This document shows positions 21,066-31,175 of a stretch of 64,000 nucleotides of DNA, in pieces. This DNA comes from Diphasiastrum complanatum (Eukaryota > Streptophyta > Lycopodiopsida > Lycopodiales > Lycopodiaceae), in the NCBI GenBank assembly GCA_029204225.1, contig CM055096.1:39594461-39658460 (forward strand), read 5' to 3'. Below the pieces are notes generated by a model. The model had not been told where the DNA came from, did no database searches, and was given only the letters and a program-made list of their open reading frames with translations. The translations under genes and the position numbers were made by a program. Numbering within the stretch: the stretch's first letter is position 1; every line of letters begins with the position of its first letter.

Positions 21066-22274
21066 CTATGGTTCGTCACTAAATCCGTAGAACTCTTCTG
21101 ATGTGAAAGCTGAGTTGCCTGACACGTATCTTGTTGGCGCTCTTCGTGGTCTTGTCGACCTTCTAGAAAATCCTCCTGGAACAGCAATGCCTTTGCCTTT
21201 GTCTGCTCTTCTAGGTCCGGAACCATCTTGGTTCACAAGTACTATAGTAGTAGGCTGCCTCTCGAATCTTTTGTCTTCTGATTCATCGCTCGAGTGTGAA
21301 ATGACTAAAAAATCCTTGTTTTCATGTTCGTCTTCTGCTCTCTCTATTGCTGGTAGAAAATCATAGTACTGTCTCTCCATAACCTCATAGCTGACAGGAT
21401 CGTCATTGGCCATTGTCTTGTTCTCATCGAATCTAACATCTCTCACTGTTTTCATAGTGTTTGTGTCTGGCATGTAGACTCTATAGTATGATGAATTGTT
21501 GTCATAACCTACCAGAAATCTATGTTTGTCTTTCTCATCAAGCTTCTTTCGAAGCTTATCAAAAATATGTGCATAAGTTGCACAGCCAAAGATTCTGATG
21601 TGAGACAGGTTGGGCTTTCTACCCCACCATAACTCATGTGGTGTTGTGTAAGGGACACCAGACTTCCTTGTCCTGTTCTAGATATATGCGGCTGTAGCTA
21701 CTGCTTCATCCCACAATATCCTTGGAGCTTTTGAGTAGGCCATCATGCATGTGGTAGCTTCCATCAGGGTCCTATTTTTTTCTCTCTACAACACCATTGT
21801 ACTGCGGTGTGCAGGCTGTAGTCCTCCTGTGAATGATGTCACGATCATTGCAGAAGTCAGTGAAGCGATTCGAGATGTATTCGCTATCTCGATCTGTCCT
21901 GATCTGCTTCACTTTGTTGCCTGTGCATCTCTCTGTCCAATTCACATATTCTGTGAATTTATCAAGTGTTTCGGATTTATTTTGAGTAAAGTACACTCTG
22001 ACAAATTTACTATAATCATCAATGAAGGTTATGTAATATTTTGAACCTCCTACTGAGATCACATTGAAAGGCCCATAGATGTCAGAATGTACTAGCTCCA
22101 GAATCTTGGTCATTCTGTAGGAGTCTTTGATAAATGGAGTGCGTGACATCTTACCCATCAGACATGCATCACAGGTGGTCAAACTAGTTGCATTCGAGAT
22201 GCTGACCCCTGTTATCGCTCCATGATGGCTTGCTTGATAAGTGCCATTGAGTGCATGTGGCATAGTCTCCTATG
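21066..22274 (-). pseudogene. Cop-4 integrase
   Basis: Integrase core: TCDACLMGKMSRTPF, ILELVHSDIYGPFNV, YYITFIDDYSKFVRVYF, KQIRTDRDSEYISNRF, and CTPQYNGVVERK with the third acidic residue present. The GGEY block has become DSEY. The C-terminal part (21066-21473) carries RFLVGYDNNSSYYRVYMPD, then a linker with basic RRSTRPRRAPTRYV. Two long open segments remain, 21772-22263 and 21066-21473, separated by a stop near 21680 and a frame change. Confidence 0.87.
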
Positions 22275-23600
22275 TCACAGAGTGTCTGACGAATCATCAT
22301 GAGTCTGATGCATCTGATCTATAGGCAGGCGTACCCTCAGGTGATGTAGATCACCTTTTCTTCTATCTTGAGTGATCAGGGTACTGGTACTGGCGTCAAT
22401 CACGTTGCATGCTTCGTCAGAAAATGTCACATGCATCCCTACATTAGCTATCCTTGCCACAGAAAGCAAGTCTTGTTGTAGTATAGGAACGAACAAAATG
22501 TCTTCGAGTCGTCTATCTTTGCCATTGGTGTTGAGCCATAGTGAACCAATATCGTTCACTTGATGTTTGTATCCATCTCCAAGAACTATGAATCTTGAAG
22601 GATCAGCACTTCTGAAATCAGATATTATTCGACTTGATGTTACGAAGTGTGAGGTGGCTCCTGAATCTAGGATCACCTCATGTGTGTCAGATGTAGATGC
22701 TGCACACACATCTTCACAAATGTAGGTGGTCGAACAATTTCTGTTCGATCTTTCTTCACCCATTTTCAAACTCTCGGGCTCCTCGACATAGGATAAACTG
22801 TTGTTGTTCTCCTGTCTGCTTTGTGTTGATTTATTTCTTGGGTTCAGGTGACAATCGATGGCTGCGTGACCCTTCTTGTGGCAGTGGATGCACTCAATTT
22901 TTGGATTGAGCCAACACGTATCAACCGTGTGCCCATCTCTTCTGCATCTCATGCAGGTCTTCTTTTTTCTACCTTGTTGCTTCGACCTCCCTTTGCTCTT
23001 CCAATTGCCTTTGCTAGTCCCCTCTGCTTGTTGATCATGATCCTACCTTTGATTCGACTCCCTCTTAGGCTTGATTTATTTCTTGGATTTTTTTTTGTTG
23101 TCGTAGAGGGCCTGGTCAGAACCATCCTTGTGATCAAGATGTTCTCTAGCCTCAACTTCCTGTCGAATGTTCGACGGCCATGGTAGGATCTTTCGCGAGC
23201 AGGGTTTTGGTTGTCTGGAAAGATCTAGGTAAGGCTCTCAACAAGTAAGTGAGCCACTTCTTAGCTGACACTACGTTCTCTGCTCCAGAGTTGTGTAATG
23301 ACAAAAAGCGATCCTTCATCTTCCTTACAAAAGAAGTGAGGTCCTTCCCATCCCACTGTAGATTTATCAGCTGATCTTCCAGCATCATTATTTGACTTCT
23401 TGATTTCATTTGAAATCTCGTGAGCAGTGCATCCCACATCTCCTTAGCTTTGGAGAGTGTAGCTAGATCAAGCATGAGACTATCTTCAATGGATGAAGAT
23501 AGAAAGGCTACTGCCTTGTCATTTTTCTCTCTCCACTCGCGTAGCTCTTTGTCTGATGTTGTAGGCATCTCTTCTGTGCCATCCACCTAGGGGAATAAAC
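22275..23600 (-). pseudogene. Cop-4 Gag, two zinc knuckles, protease
   Basis: Gag starts near 23586 and includes FLSSSIEDSLMLDLATLSKAKEMWDAL and LRALPRSFQTTKTLL. The nucleocapsid has two CCHC knuckles in tandem, CMRCRRDGHTVDTC and CIHCHKKGHAAIDC (about 22850-22955). The protease motif VILDSGATSHFVTS is near 22640-22680, followed by LYNDIGSLW-type and LFVPILQQDLLSVARIAN segments. The 22275-22952 frame is open for about 225 codons. Stops near 23050 separate it from Gag. Confidence 0.87.
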
Positions 23601-23806
23601 CTTCACCCTTGAGTATCAATGAAGTCTTAACTTTCCAGGCTAGAAAGTTAGATCCTGAAGAATCTAGAACTGTACAAATCTTGTTTTGTATGTTGCTAAT
23701 TGAAGTCATTGCTTCTAAAGTCTATTCACTTGTTGATGGTTGATCATTTGAATGCTTGGCCTCTTAAATCTGATAGCCTTTGGCTATGTCAGATAATGAC
23801 AAGGTA

Positions 23807-23819
23807 GGCTCTGATACCA
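23807..23819 (-). promoter_or_regulatory. Cop-4 primer binding site
   Basis: On the minus strand TGGTATCAGAGCC, complementary to the 3' end of plant initiator tRNA-Met. It sits one base inside the LTR end (..GCATCA G). Confidence 0.88.
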
Positions 23820-23820
23820 C

Positions 23821-24673
23821 TGATGCAAAATGTTTTTCGTGAAAGCAAAACACAAAATGGATGGAACTCAGATATGACTGCTAGTCACTGCCAACTGCAT
23901 CATTCCTATCGTCTTCTGGAATGTAGACAGACACTACTGTACTACGTTAACAAATTAATGCAGCATTCAACGAAATTCAAACCAAGGTGTGGAATTAAAT
24001 AAACAAGACATCAGAGACACGAATAACAGCAGACTAATTTGCATTCAAAATCTGACGAGATAAGAAATCATCTATTGATCTTTCTCTGATTCTTCAAGCA
24101 CTACATGAAAATCCACGCAGTGCATTGGCATGAGAGAAATGCAGCTCTCCCACGATCAATGTCTCACTTACTAGCGGACTTATGGATCTTCAAATCCTAT
24201 ACAGAATTGTCTCGCACGTAGGCAGACATGTATTTAGTGTTTTCGTCTTCTTACTTACTAGAATCAGACTACTTCATGTATATCTGATCAAGTATCATTT
24301 AGTAAGTATATAGTCGCCTCTTGTAACCTTCTAGATTAGAGTGAGTAAAACATGTACAACTAATCACAGAATTACAAGAGTGGCAGATTAGCCACAATCT
24401 AAAGTTTATCTGCTGACGTCATGCTATCGGATCAGAAATCTGTACTTCTGGGTACTTACATGATCTTGTTGGTCCTTCTTGGAGCGTGAGGGTAGAGAAG
24501 AGTGTCGTGACAATTTTCGAATCGTTTGACTTTCTCGTCGTCTAACTTTCTTCTCTTGTACTGCGAAAAATTTTCTTTCGCAAATTTTTCATGTTGGTGT
24601 CTTTCCATCAAGGTGTTCGCAAACATTTTTGTTTCATGTCTTTTGATTTTCACATTCGCGAACATTTTTGTCA
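23821..24673 (-). repeat. Cop-4 5' LTR
   Basis: In element orientation it starts TGACAAAAATGTTCGCG at 24673 and ends TTTTGCATCA at 23821, about 853 bp. The 5' third repeats TTCGC, CGCGAA and related motifs. There is no partner LTR in the window. Confidence 0.75.
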
Positions 24674-24724
24674 GGCAGAGGGCTAAAAACTAGCAAAGCT
24701 TTGGTAATAGAAACATTTTATTTC

Positions 24725-26730
24725 TTCATTCATAAATCATTGGAAAGCCTTGAGGTCCTACTTTGCTTGGGCGAGCTCCTGATTTGCATTTGCCTTGTAC
24801 TTGTCGAACTCTGCCTAGTAGATGTTTAATGTTTGACTATATACCTGCACCTACTGCCTGAAAAGATTCATCTCTGCTTGGGAGAGTGGCCTTGAATCAG
24901 GTGCGGGCTGGGCTAACCAGGTGAGTTTTTCTCTTTGTAGTGCTTGTGCCTCTACTCACAGGCGTGTGTTTTCTGCTTCATATATCTAGAGTTGCATTTG
25001 GAGAGTGCTAGCCATTGGGACGCTTCAGATTGAAGCTCTTGCACCTTTGTGAAAGCATCTGTCAACGCTTTGGGGAGGCTCTAGATATACTGATTGAGAT
25101 TATCCTCCTTTTGTTGTAGCTTCGTGATCTCCCGATGCCCATCTTGCTTGTGTTGTTGAGCGATTATCAGAGATTGCTGTAGCTTTGTGATTTCCGCTCG
25201 TAGCTGCGTGTTGTTGGTTACCAGATGCAGTAGCCGGCTGTCCAATGAGGGTATAACTGCTACCGCGTTCTAGATATAAGTCCCCCCGTCATGATGTCCA
25301 AGGGAGCAGCCCTGACGACCTGTACCGTATCTTCGTCGTCTTCGACCAGCTTCTCTAGTGATCGCATGCCATCAGGTGCAGTGGAGTCAACACGATCTAG
25401 CAATGGCATAAACATTGTTTGAACAAATGCATCATCAGACAACGATTTGTCATCCTAGGAAAGCTTTGATGGAGAGGTAGGGGGTGTGAGGGAAGCAGAA
25501 GTGGAAACATGGATAGAAAAAGTTTGTCCAAACGAGAGAATGGGAGGAATAGAGGAGAATGGATAGGTGGGGGGTGTGAGGGAAGGTAGTGATGTACTCT
25601 GGCGCGGCGGTGTAAAATTGATGACCTGCATCCATGCTAGGGTGTCAGGAGAGAGTTGAGAATTGGTGGGATTGAACTGGAGAGGAATGGTTGTGGAAAC
25701 ATGAGGAATGGATGATATGATGGTGATGGAAGGGGTGATAGAAGAAGAAACAACTATAGAGGCAGTTTGTGCAGTTGGAAGAGGAACAGAAACGAAAGTA
25801 GCAGTAGAAGATTGAGCAGAAGATGCTCTAGTAGTGGTGAAAACTGAAGTGGTGGTGGTGGTGCGACGTCTGGTAGTAGGAGGAGACAAAGAAGAGGGGG
25901 CAGCGCCACATATTCTCTTGTTGGTCGTCATGTCAGTGACTGCAAGGTGTGTGGAGGTGGATGCGGTAGATGGAGGATACATGTTAGTATGAGGCACGGT
26001 GACAGATAAAATGCTTGAGTGGTGGAACCCGCACACTCTCACCTCAACAAGCGCACAGACGAAGTTATACAACAGAGGGCCTGCTGCGATACAATCACAA
26101 TTGTTAGGTTTGATGGAGATTGTTAGTTCATGGATGAGAGAAGTATGCCAATCATATGGCACTACTGTGGGGCCAAGAAATCCCAAGATGGATTCCACAA
26201 TCTGACTGAGTAGCTTGGACTGGATTCGGTCCTTTCAAAATGTTGAAACAACTAGAAATTTGTTCAACAGATGCACCACTGCCTAGATTATTGGGTCCAT
26301 GATAGCCTCTATCAGGTACCCATTGTTAGTTTGGATCAAAACCTCTGGGGTAATCTGGGTGAGAAATGGCCCTATCAAGGTCTTTGTTTGGCGATGGGAG
26401 ATGGGTTGACGATCTCCGGACACTATGCCCACGGTGACCATGAAATCTATGTTAATCCATAGCTTGTACGTGGTACCTTGGTACAAGATGTGGAAACATG
26501 ACTTCGGCACATCCCAGGTGGCATAAGCGTTTAAGGCAATACCCATGCTAATGTCAGAGCTGAAAAGCGGTGGGTAAAAACCCATTGCTTCAAGAAGAGG
26601 TCCAATCATCTGAAGCCAAATTCTGATCAAGGCATCAGAAGACAAAGGCCAGGATCTGGGTGGCAGATGGCACATCGCGGATAATGACCTGTTTGGTGCC
26701 AGTATCATCAGAAGATGAAGAAGAGGCCAT
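24725..26730 (-). pseudogene. ORF-A, uncharacterised Gag-position protein (family member 1)
   Basis: Not recognised. ATG at 26728-26730 opens MASSSSSDDTGTKQVII, then a globular part (26283-26640) with AMGFYPPLF, LNAYATWD, WINIDFMVTVGIVSG and IQTNNGYLIEAIMDPIIQ. Next come SQIVESILG, DCIAAGPLLYNFVCALVE and VTDMTTNKRICGA, then a Thr/Ser/Pro-rich stretch (25460-25900), an acidic EDDEDTVQ segment, and a Gln/Lys-rich coiled coil (24740-25260: EITKLQQ, VQELQSE, PLSQAEMNLF, ANANQELAQAK). Frameshifts lie near 26640, 26285, 25450 and 25000, with several stops. It lies downstream of an LTR, tRNA-Asp-type PBS and leader, the place where Gag or an extra ORF1 would sit. Homologues: ORF-B (28183-29028) and ORF-D (39640-40575). 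No CCHC knuckle or protease was found. Confidence 0.6.
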
Positions 26731-27342
26731 GTTAGCAATGGTAGTTAAATTCTGTTAACAAGGAAAAAGTTGAAAAAAGTGACCAAAATGGTGAAAATAG
26801 TAAAAAATCTTGAAAAAGTGGAAATAAAAAAACAGATGATGGCAACAATGGTTATGAGCACAGATCTGGATTCAGAGAGTGCAGATGATGCCTGGTAGGA
26901 AATTTGAAAGCATTCAGAGAACATGGAAATTTCAATTGAAAATTGGATAGAGCTTCGCTAGGTAATGTGACAAAAGGTTTCTCAGAGGATCAGCTGTCAT
27001 ATTGTTATATTTTTGTCAAAAAATTTCTTTTTTGCAAAAATACCAATATTACTCTTGATCCTTCAGAGAAAACAAAATCTAATGGAAAATTTGGCTCTTT
27101 TTTCCTCCAAAATGCAGATTGGTGTGTTTTTTGGGTTTTTTTCAGGTGTTGGTCTGGATGTCAAGACCTTAGAGGCTGTTCAGGGCCTCCTCTACCCTCT
27201 CACACCTCCTTCGCTAGTTGTGAACAATCCAAACACAAGAAAATATATAAAACTAATTCTTCCTACCCCAAAATCCACCTAAAACTACTCTAGAAAGCAA
27301 GAAATAACTAAAATGGCAGCTATACTAGTTAGAGAGAACCTA
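26731..27342 (-). other. leader between PBS and ORF-A
   Basis: Non-coding leader of the T1 element on the minus strand. A GAACAGCCTC/GAGGC inverted repeat lies near 27168-27190. No retroelement domain was found. Confidence 0.5.
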
Positions 27343-27360
27343 TCTCCGACAACGGCACCA
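27343..27360 (-). promoter_or_regulatory. T1 primer binding site, tRNA-Asp type
   Basis: The minus strand reads TGGTGCCGTTGTCGGAGA. This is close to TGGCGCCGTTGTCGGGGA, used by plant Athila/Tat-type gypsy elements. It indicates a gypsy lineage distinct from the tRNA-Met-primed elements nearby. Confidence 0.75.
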
Positions 27361-28182
27361 CTATAGGGACGTAGATCTTTCGTAGTAGTAGCCCTTCCGC
27401 TTGTCAAAAAGGGTTAGAATGCTGGCTATGTAAAGATGCAACCTTTAGATACTTCTCTACTTCCTCCCTTAACTCTACTCACCACTAACACTACCCACCA
27501 TTAACTCTACACCACGAGAGAATGTGAAGAGAAGAGTAGAAGAGATAGAGGGGAGAAGAGAGAAAGGGAGTGAGGGTGGAGGTTAGAAGTAGAGCAAGAG
27601 GGAGAGAAAGAGAGTGAGAGGGGAGGTTAGCTCATTTGCTCATTGTGCATGCTAATGGAAAAACATTAACAATTGAAACCAAAAACATGTAAGCTAGAAA
27701 GCAAAAGCAAACACGCGAAGAGCATTAGCAAGTAGTGAATAGCAAATGAGGATGCTTCTCTCCAAAATGGTAGAGTTTCCTCCTTCTCATTAAGCATGAA
27801 AAATAGAGAACAAATGGTGTCTGTTTATAAATGGGGAAGGCCCTTGCCCCAAAATCCTATTGGCTAATATGTACATTGATCCTATCCATTTATCTTGGAC
27901 CCAACTTAATCCAAGGGTCCACAAAAAGTACATTAGAAATCACAAGATTCATGTGAGTCCAGAATTGGACCCAACTTAAAAAAGTTTAATACTAAGTTCT
28001 AACTTGACTTTGGGCTTCAACTTTTATTTGAATTACAAAAGGGCCTAAGTCTATTATTTCTATTTACATTTAACTTGCGTGCTCATTGGGCCATAGGCTT
28101 ATACGCTCAAGAAGCCATGCCCTCGCAACACCTTTATTAACCAAATTTATTTATTTACACTATGTTGGGAATACCCCCAACA
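27361..28182 (-). repeat. T1 5' LTR (gypsy-like)
   Basis: In element orientation it starts TGTTGGGGGTATTCCCAACA at 28182 and ends a few bases before the PBS. A TATA box (ATTTATAAA, 27824-27832) lies some 25 bp downstream of a CCAAT box (AGCCAATAGG, 27855-27864). A polypyrimidine tract of about 110 nt follows (27525-27635). The LTR start cuts the ORF-B coding sequence. No second LTR is in the window. Confidence 0.7.
27824..27864 (-). promoter_or_regulatory. CCAAT and TATA boxes of T1 LTR
   Basis: On the minus strand AGCCAATAGG is followed by CATTTATAAACAG. Spacing and position in the LTR are those of a polymerase II promoter. Confidence 0.55.
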
Positions 28183-29028
28183 TAGGAGGACTAGCGGAGG
28201 TGGAGGCAGTGCCACACATTCTTTTGCTGGCCGGCATGTTAGTAGCAACATAGTGAGTGGAGGTAGTAGCACCGGAAGGTGGGTAGAAGTTAACTTGAGA
28301 AATGTCAGCCGAAAGGATGGAAGAGCGTCCGAAGTTTCGAACCTTCTGTTCGAGAACTATGCAAGCAAGGTTACACAACAGGGGACCAGTGGCCATTCAG
28401 TTGCATGAGTTTTATTTAACGGCCAGTCTTAGTTCATTCAAAACAAATTGGTATTCCAAATAAGATTCTACTATTTGACTCATGAGGTTAGATTGTATGC
28501 ACTCCTTGCACAAGGATGAAATGACTAGAAAGGTATTCAGTAGATATATTGTTGATTGGATGATGGGGTTATTGATAGCCTCTATCAAATACCCGTTGTT
28601 AGTCTTTAGTTGAGTTTTGGGACCCAACAGAGTTAGGAATGGCTGGATGAGAGCTGGGGCATTGCGATGGGAGGGTTTTTGGAGTGTACCAGAGACAATT
28701 CCTATTGCCGCTAGTGCGTCTGTATTGACACACACTCGGTACATATTGTTATCGTACTAGACATAGAAGCAGGCCTTTTTCTTGTCCCACATGGTGTAGG
28801 CCATGAGGATGATAGGCATGTTAAGCACGGTTGTGAATATAGATGGGTAAATGCCCATCGCTTGCAGGAGAGTGGCTGTCTGGACCCAGGCGTGACCAAG
28901 GAATCTGCAAGCAGTGGCCAGATTTGCATACAGTCAGTAGAAACGTCATTCTTGATGACATCCTTGGGGGTAAGGGAGTTGTCAGATTGACTAGATGGCT
29001 AGTTGGTAGGGCTAGAAGCTGTGGCCAT
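28183..29028 (-). pseudogene. ORF-B, second copy of the ORF-A family, truncated by T1 LTR
   Basis: ATG at 29026-29028 (MATASSPTN). Aligned with ORF-A it keeps LLQAMGIYPSIF, AYTMWDKKKACFYV, VNTDALAAIGIVSGT, KTNNGYLIEAINNPIIQ, LLNTFLVIS, SQIVES, MATGPLLCNLACIVLE, NFYPPSGATTSTH and KRMCGTASTS. It ends where the T1 LTR starts (28182), so the Ser/Thr/Pro and coiled-coil parts are missing. Stops and a frameshift near 28750 are present. Because the two copies diverge yet keep the same order of blocks, the family was probably under protein-level constraint when active. The function is unknown. Confidence 0.6.
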
Positions 29029-30246
29029 TATATTATTGGGTCGGATTACTGTGGAAGAAGACAAAAATGGAAAAACAAAAAAAGACTTTCAAAAAAGGCT
29101 AAAAAGACATTAAAAACAGAGGAAAAGGCTAAAAAAAACTAGAAAGGAGGATAACGCACAAAAGTAGCTAGAAAAAGTGGGTAACAAGTGTATAACAAGT
29201 AGTTATAATGGTAGATGTAGGTGCAGGCAAAGTTTGGTCACAATATGAGAACTTTGAAAATTCACAAAAAATCTCGGCAGAGCTTTGTTGTAAGAAGTGC
29301 CAAATAAATCGAACTTTTCTCTTATATAGAGGAAAATTAGAGTGCATATTAGGAGAAGTGTACTCTCCACAGCTCAGTTCTTTACCAAAATTGGTAGGGA
29401 TCTTCTTCACAAAATTATAAGACCCCAAAAAAATCTGCGAAAGTTCAGTAGGTGATTTGGATGCCTTGCGAAGGTTCTGCAAGGGTTCAGCAGTTCCTAC
29501 GAGAGTTCAGCTCTCTCATGTAGGAAACTCTCGCACAACTTTTTTTTATGGCTGATTTTCATGTTTTGACTATGTAGGTAGGTCAATTTCACTATCTAGA
29601 ATCCATTTTTGGTGTCTACGAAGGTTGGTTATGACATCTTGATGCTCAACAAAGGTTCCAAAGATTCTCCCTTCCAAAACCCTTGCATACACTCAAATTT
29701 GATAATTTTTCCATCAGTAACTCTCGTAGAGATTTTTATAGATGCATTTAAGTCAAATTTAGTGACTGACAAATCTGCAAGAGTTAGTCTCCAAGGGATT
29801 TCAAAAAATCTTGGAAAAAGTGCTCTTTTTTGGTGATTTTTGGTGATATTTTGTAATTCTCTGATCCCTAACTCTAGCAGACTAGTATTCACTTGCATCT
29901 AGGCTAGACCTAACTATGGAAAGCTCTATGACAATTTTTATGGAAATTGATAGCTGCTCCATCAGTTTAAGTGATTTTTGCCTTTATTTTGTTATTTTTT
30001 CTTAAGATCGATTTCTCTGATCCTCAAGTTTGGAATATGATTGGTGTCATCTGATGATCTACTACACTTTTGATCCTATCTGGATCTAGATCCCACTTGA
30101 ATCTTGTCGGATGTTGTCGGGATCTAATCAGATTTTGTTGGATCTTGATGGATCTGGCTTGATCTGACAAGATTTCTCTAGGTCTGACTGTGATGACCCT
30201 GAAGATGTAACTATTTGTGACTTGTCATCACCATCCTTGATCTGCT
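29029..30246. other. non-coding; leader of ORF-B element and gypsy 3' region
   Basis: No gene was found. There is a short hairpin GAGAGTTCAGCTCTCTC near 29503-29519. From 30040 to 30190 there is a GATCTGG/GGATCT-rich degenerate repeat. The right edge abuts the stop codon of the gypsy integrase at 30247. Confidence 0.45.
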
Positions 30247-31175
30247 TCATTGAGGTGGCCAATACTTATGCAAATGGCTACCATTGATGGGCGTGTCGAA
30301 TGGCATCCCATCTAACTGCTCGAGGTTCACAGTTCCATGACATAGGATTTTCTTTACACGGTATGGGCCCTCACCAGTGAACTTCAACTTTCCCTTGATC
30401 ATCTTAGTTTTATACATGAGGACCAAATCTCTAGATTGAAGATCTTTCTTATGCAATCGACAATTATGCCATACCTTGTGTCGCTCTTTCTCATCTACCA
30501 ATGCATGCATAGCTAGTAAGTGCATTCACAAAGATTATGTAATGCTTCATGGTGTAATTGCAGAGAGTTGGATTTGTCAAGACATTGTGTTGTGGAAATC
30601 CTTAATGAAGGTACCAAAAATTATACTGGCATTACTGCATCCTAATCATAAACTAGTTATAATAGCATGTGATCAGTGCTTCTCTTATAAGCCATTCTGA
30701 ATGCCCACAAAGCAGCATGTAACTTGTGCTCCCAATCAGATCTGCTGGCTTCAACTGTTTTCGTGATAACACTACACAAGATCTTATTGGATGATTCTGT
30801 CTGTCTATTACCATGGAGATAATATGGTGTGCTGAATTGATGGATCACGAAGACTTCCTCCAACATGACCTTGATGGTCTCATTAACAAAATGGCTTCCG
30901 CGATCGCTTACTATCTCCATCGGGCATCCGAAGCGCACAATGATATTTTTATACAAGAACTTGGCAGTTGTTCAAGCATCAGTTGTCCGCACTGCCTTGT
31001 CTTCTACCCATTTGGTGAGATAATCTGTGGCCACGATAATCTATCGGACTTGTGAACTTCTTGCATTAGGGTGAATTGGACCAATATAGTCCAATCCCCA
31101 CTTCTCAAAATCGATTTTCACAGTTGGTCCATTTTGAACTGATTTTGTAAATCTCAGTGCTAATTTTCCAGTTTC
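30247..31175 (-). pseudogene. Ty3/gypsy integrase
   Basis: Gypsy integrase on the minus strand. Order of landmarks: QNGPTVKIDFEKWGLDYIGP (first D), IIVATDYLTKWVEDKAV, FLYKNIIVRFGCP, EIVSDRGSHFVNETI (second D), HQFSTPYYLHGNRQTESSNK (third E), then DWEHKLHAALWAFRMAYK. The C-terminal part is LHKKDLQSRDLVLMYK, KLKFTGEGPYRVKKI, MPFDTPINGSHLHKYWPP, which resembles Tat/Athila-type ends. The catalytic acidic residues are kept; stops near 31060 and 30985 and a gap around 30530-30650 break it. RT upstream is not recognisable. It could be the Pol end of an element that used ORF-A/B-like Gag, but the link is inference. Confidence 0.85.

Larger units (their letters stand above)
20531..24673 (-). mobile_element. 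Cop-4, Ty1/copia element, 3'-truncated
   Basis: Minus-strand copia: 5' LTR (23821-24673), PBS (23807-23819), Gag, double zinc knuckle, protease, integrase, RT N-terminal part. It stops at about 20531, before the YVDD box; RNase H and the 3' LTR are missing. Outside the LTR, the ORF-A coding sequence begins within about 60 bp, so Cop-4 lies inside or against ORF-A. Confidence 0.85.

Noticed and set aside
25840-25900. GGT-rich simple repeat as a separate microsatellite feature
   Set aside because: It encodes the threonine-rich linker of ORF-A on the minus strand and is better explained as part of that protein.
27520-27635. Long purine-rich tract as a polypurine primer or triplex element
   Set aside because: It lies downstream of the TATA box inside the T1 LTR, not before an LTR start, so it is more likely a transcribed pyrimidine-rich leader.
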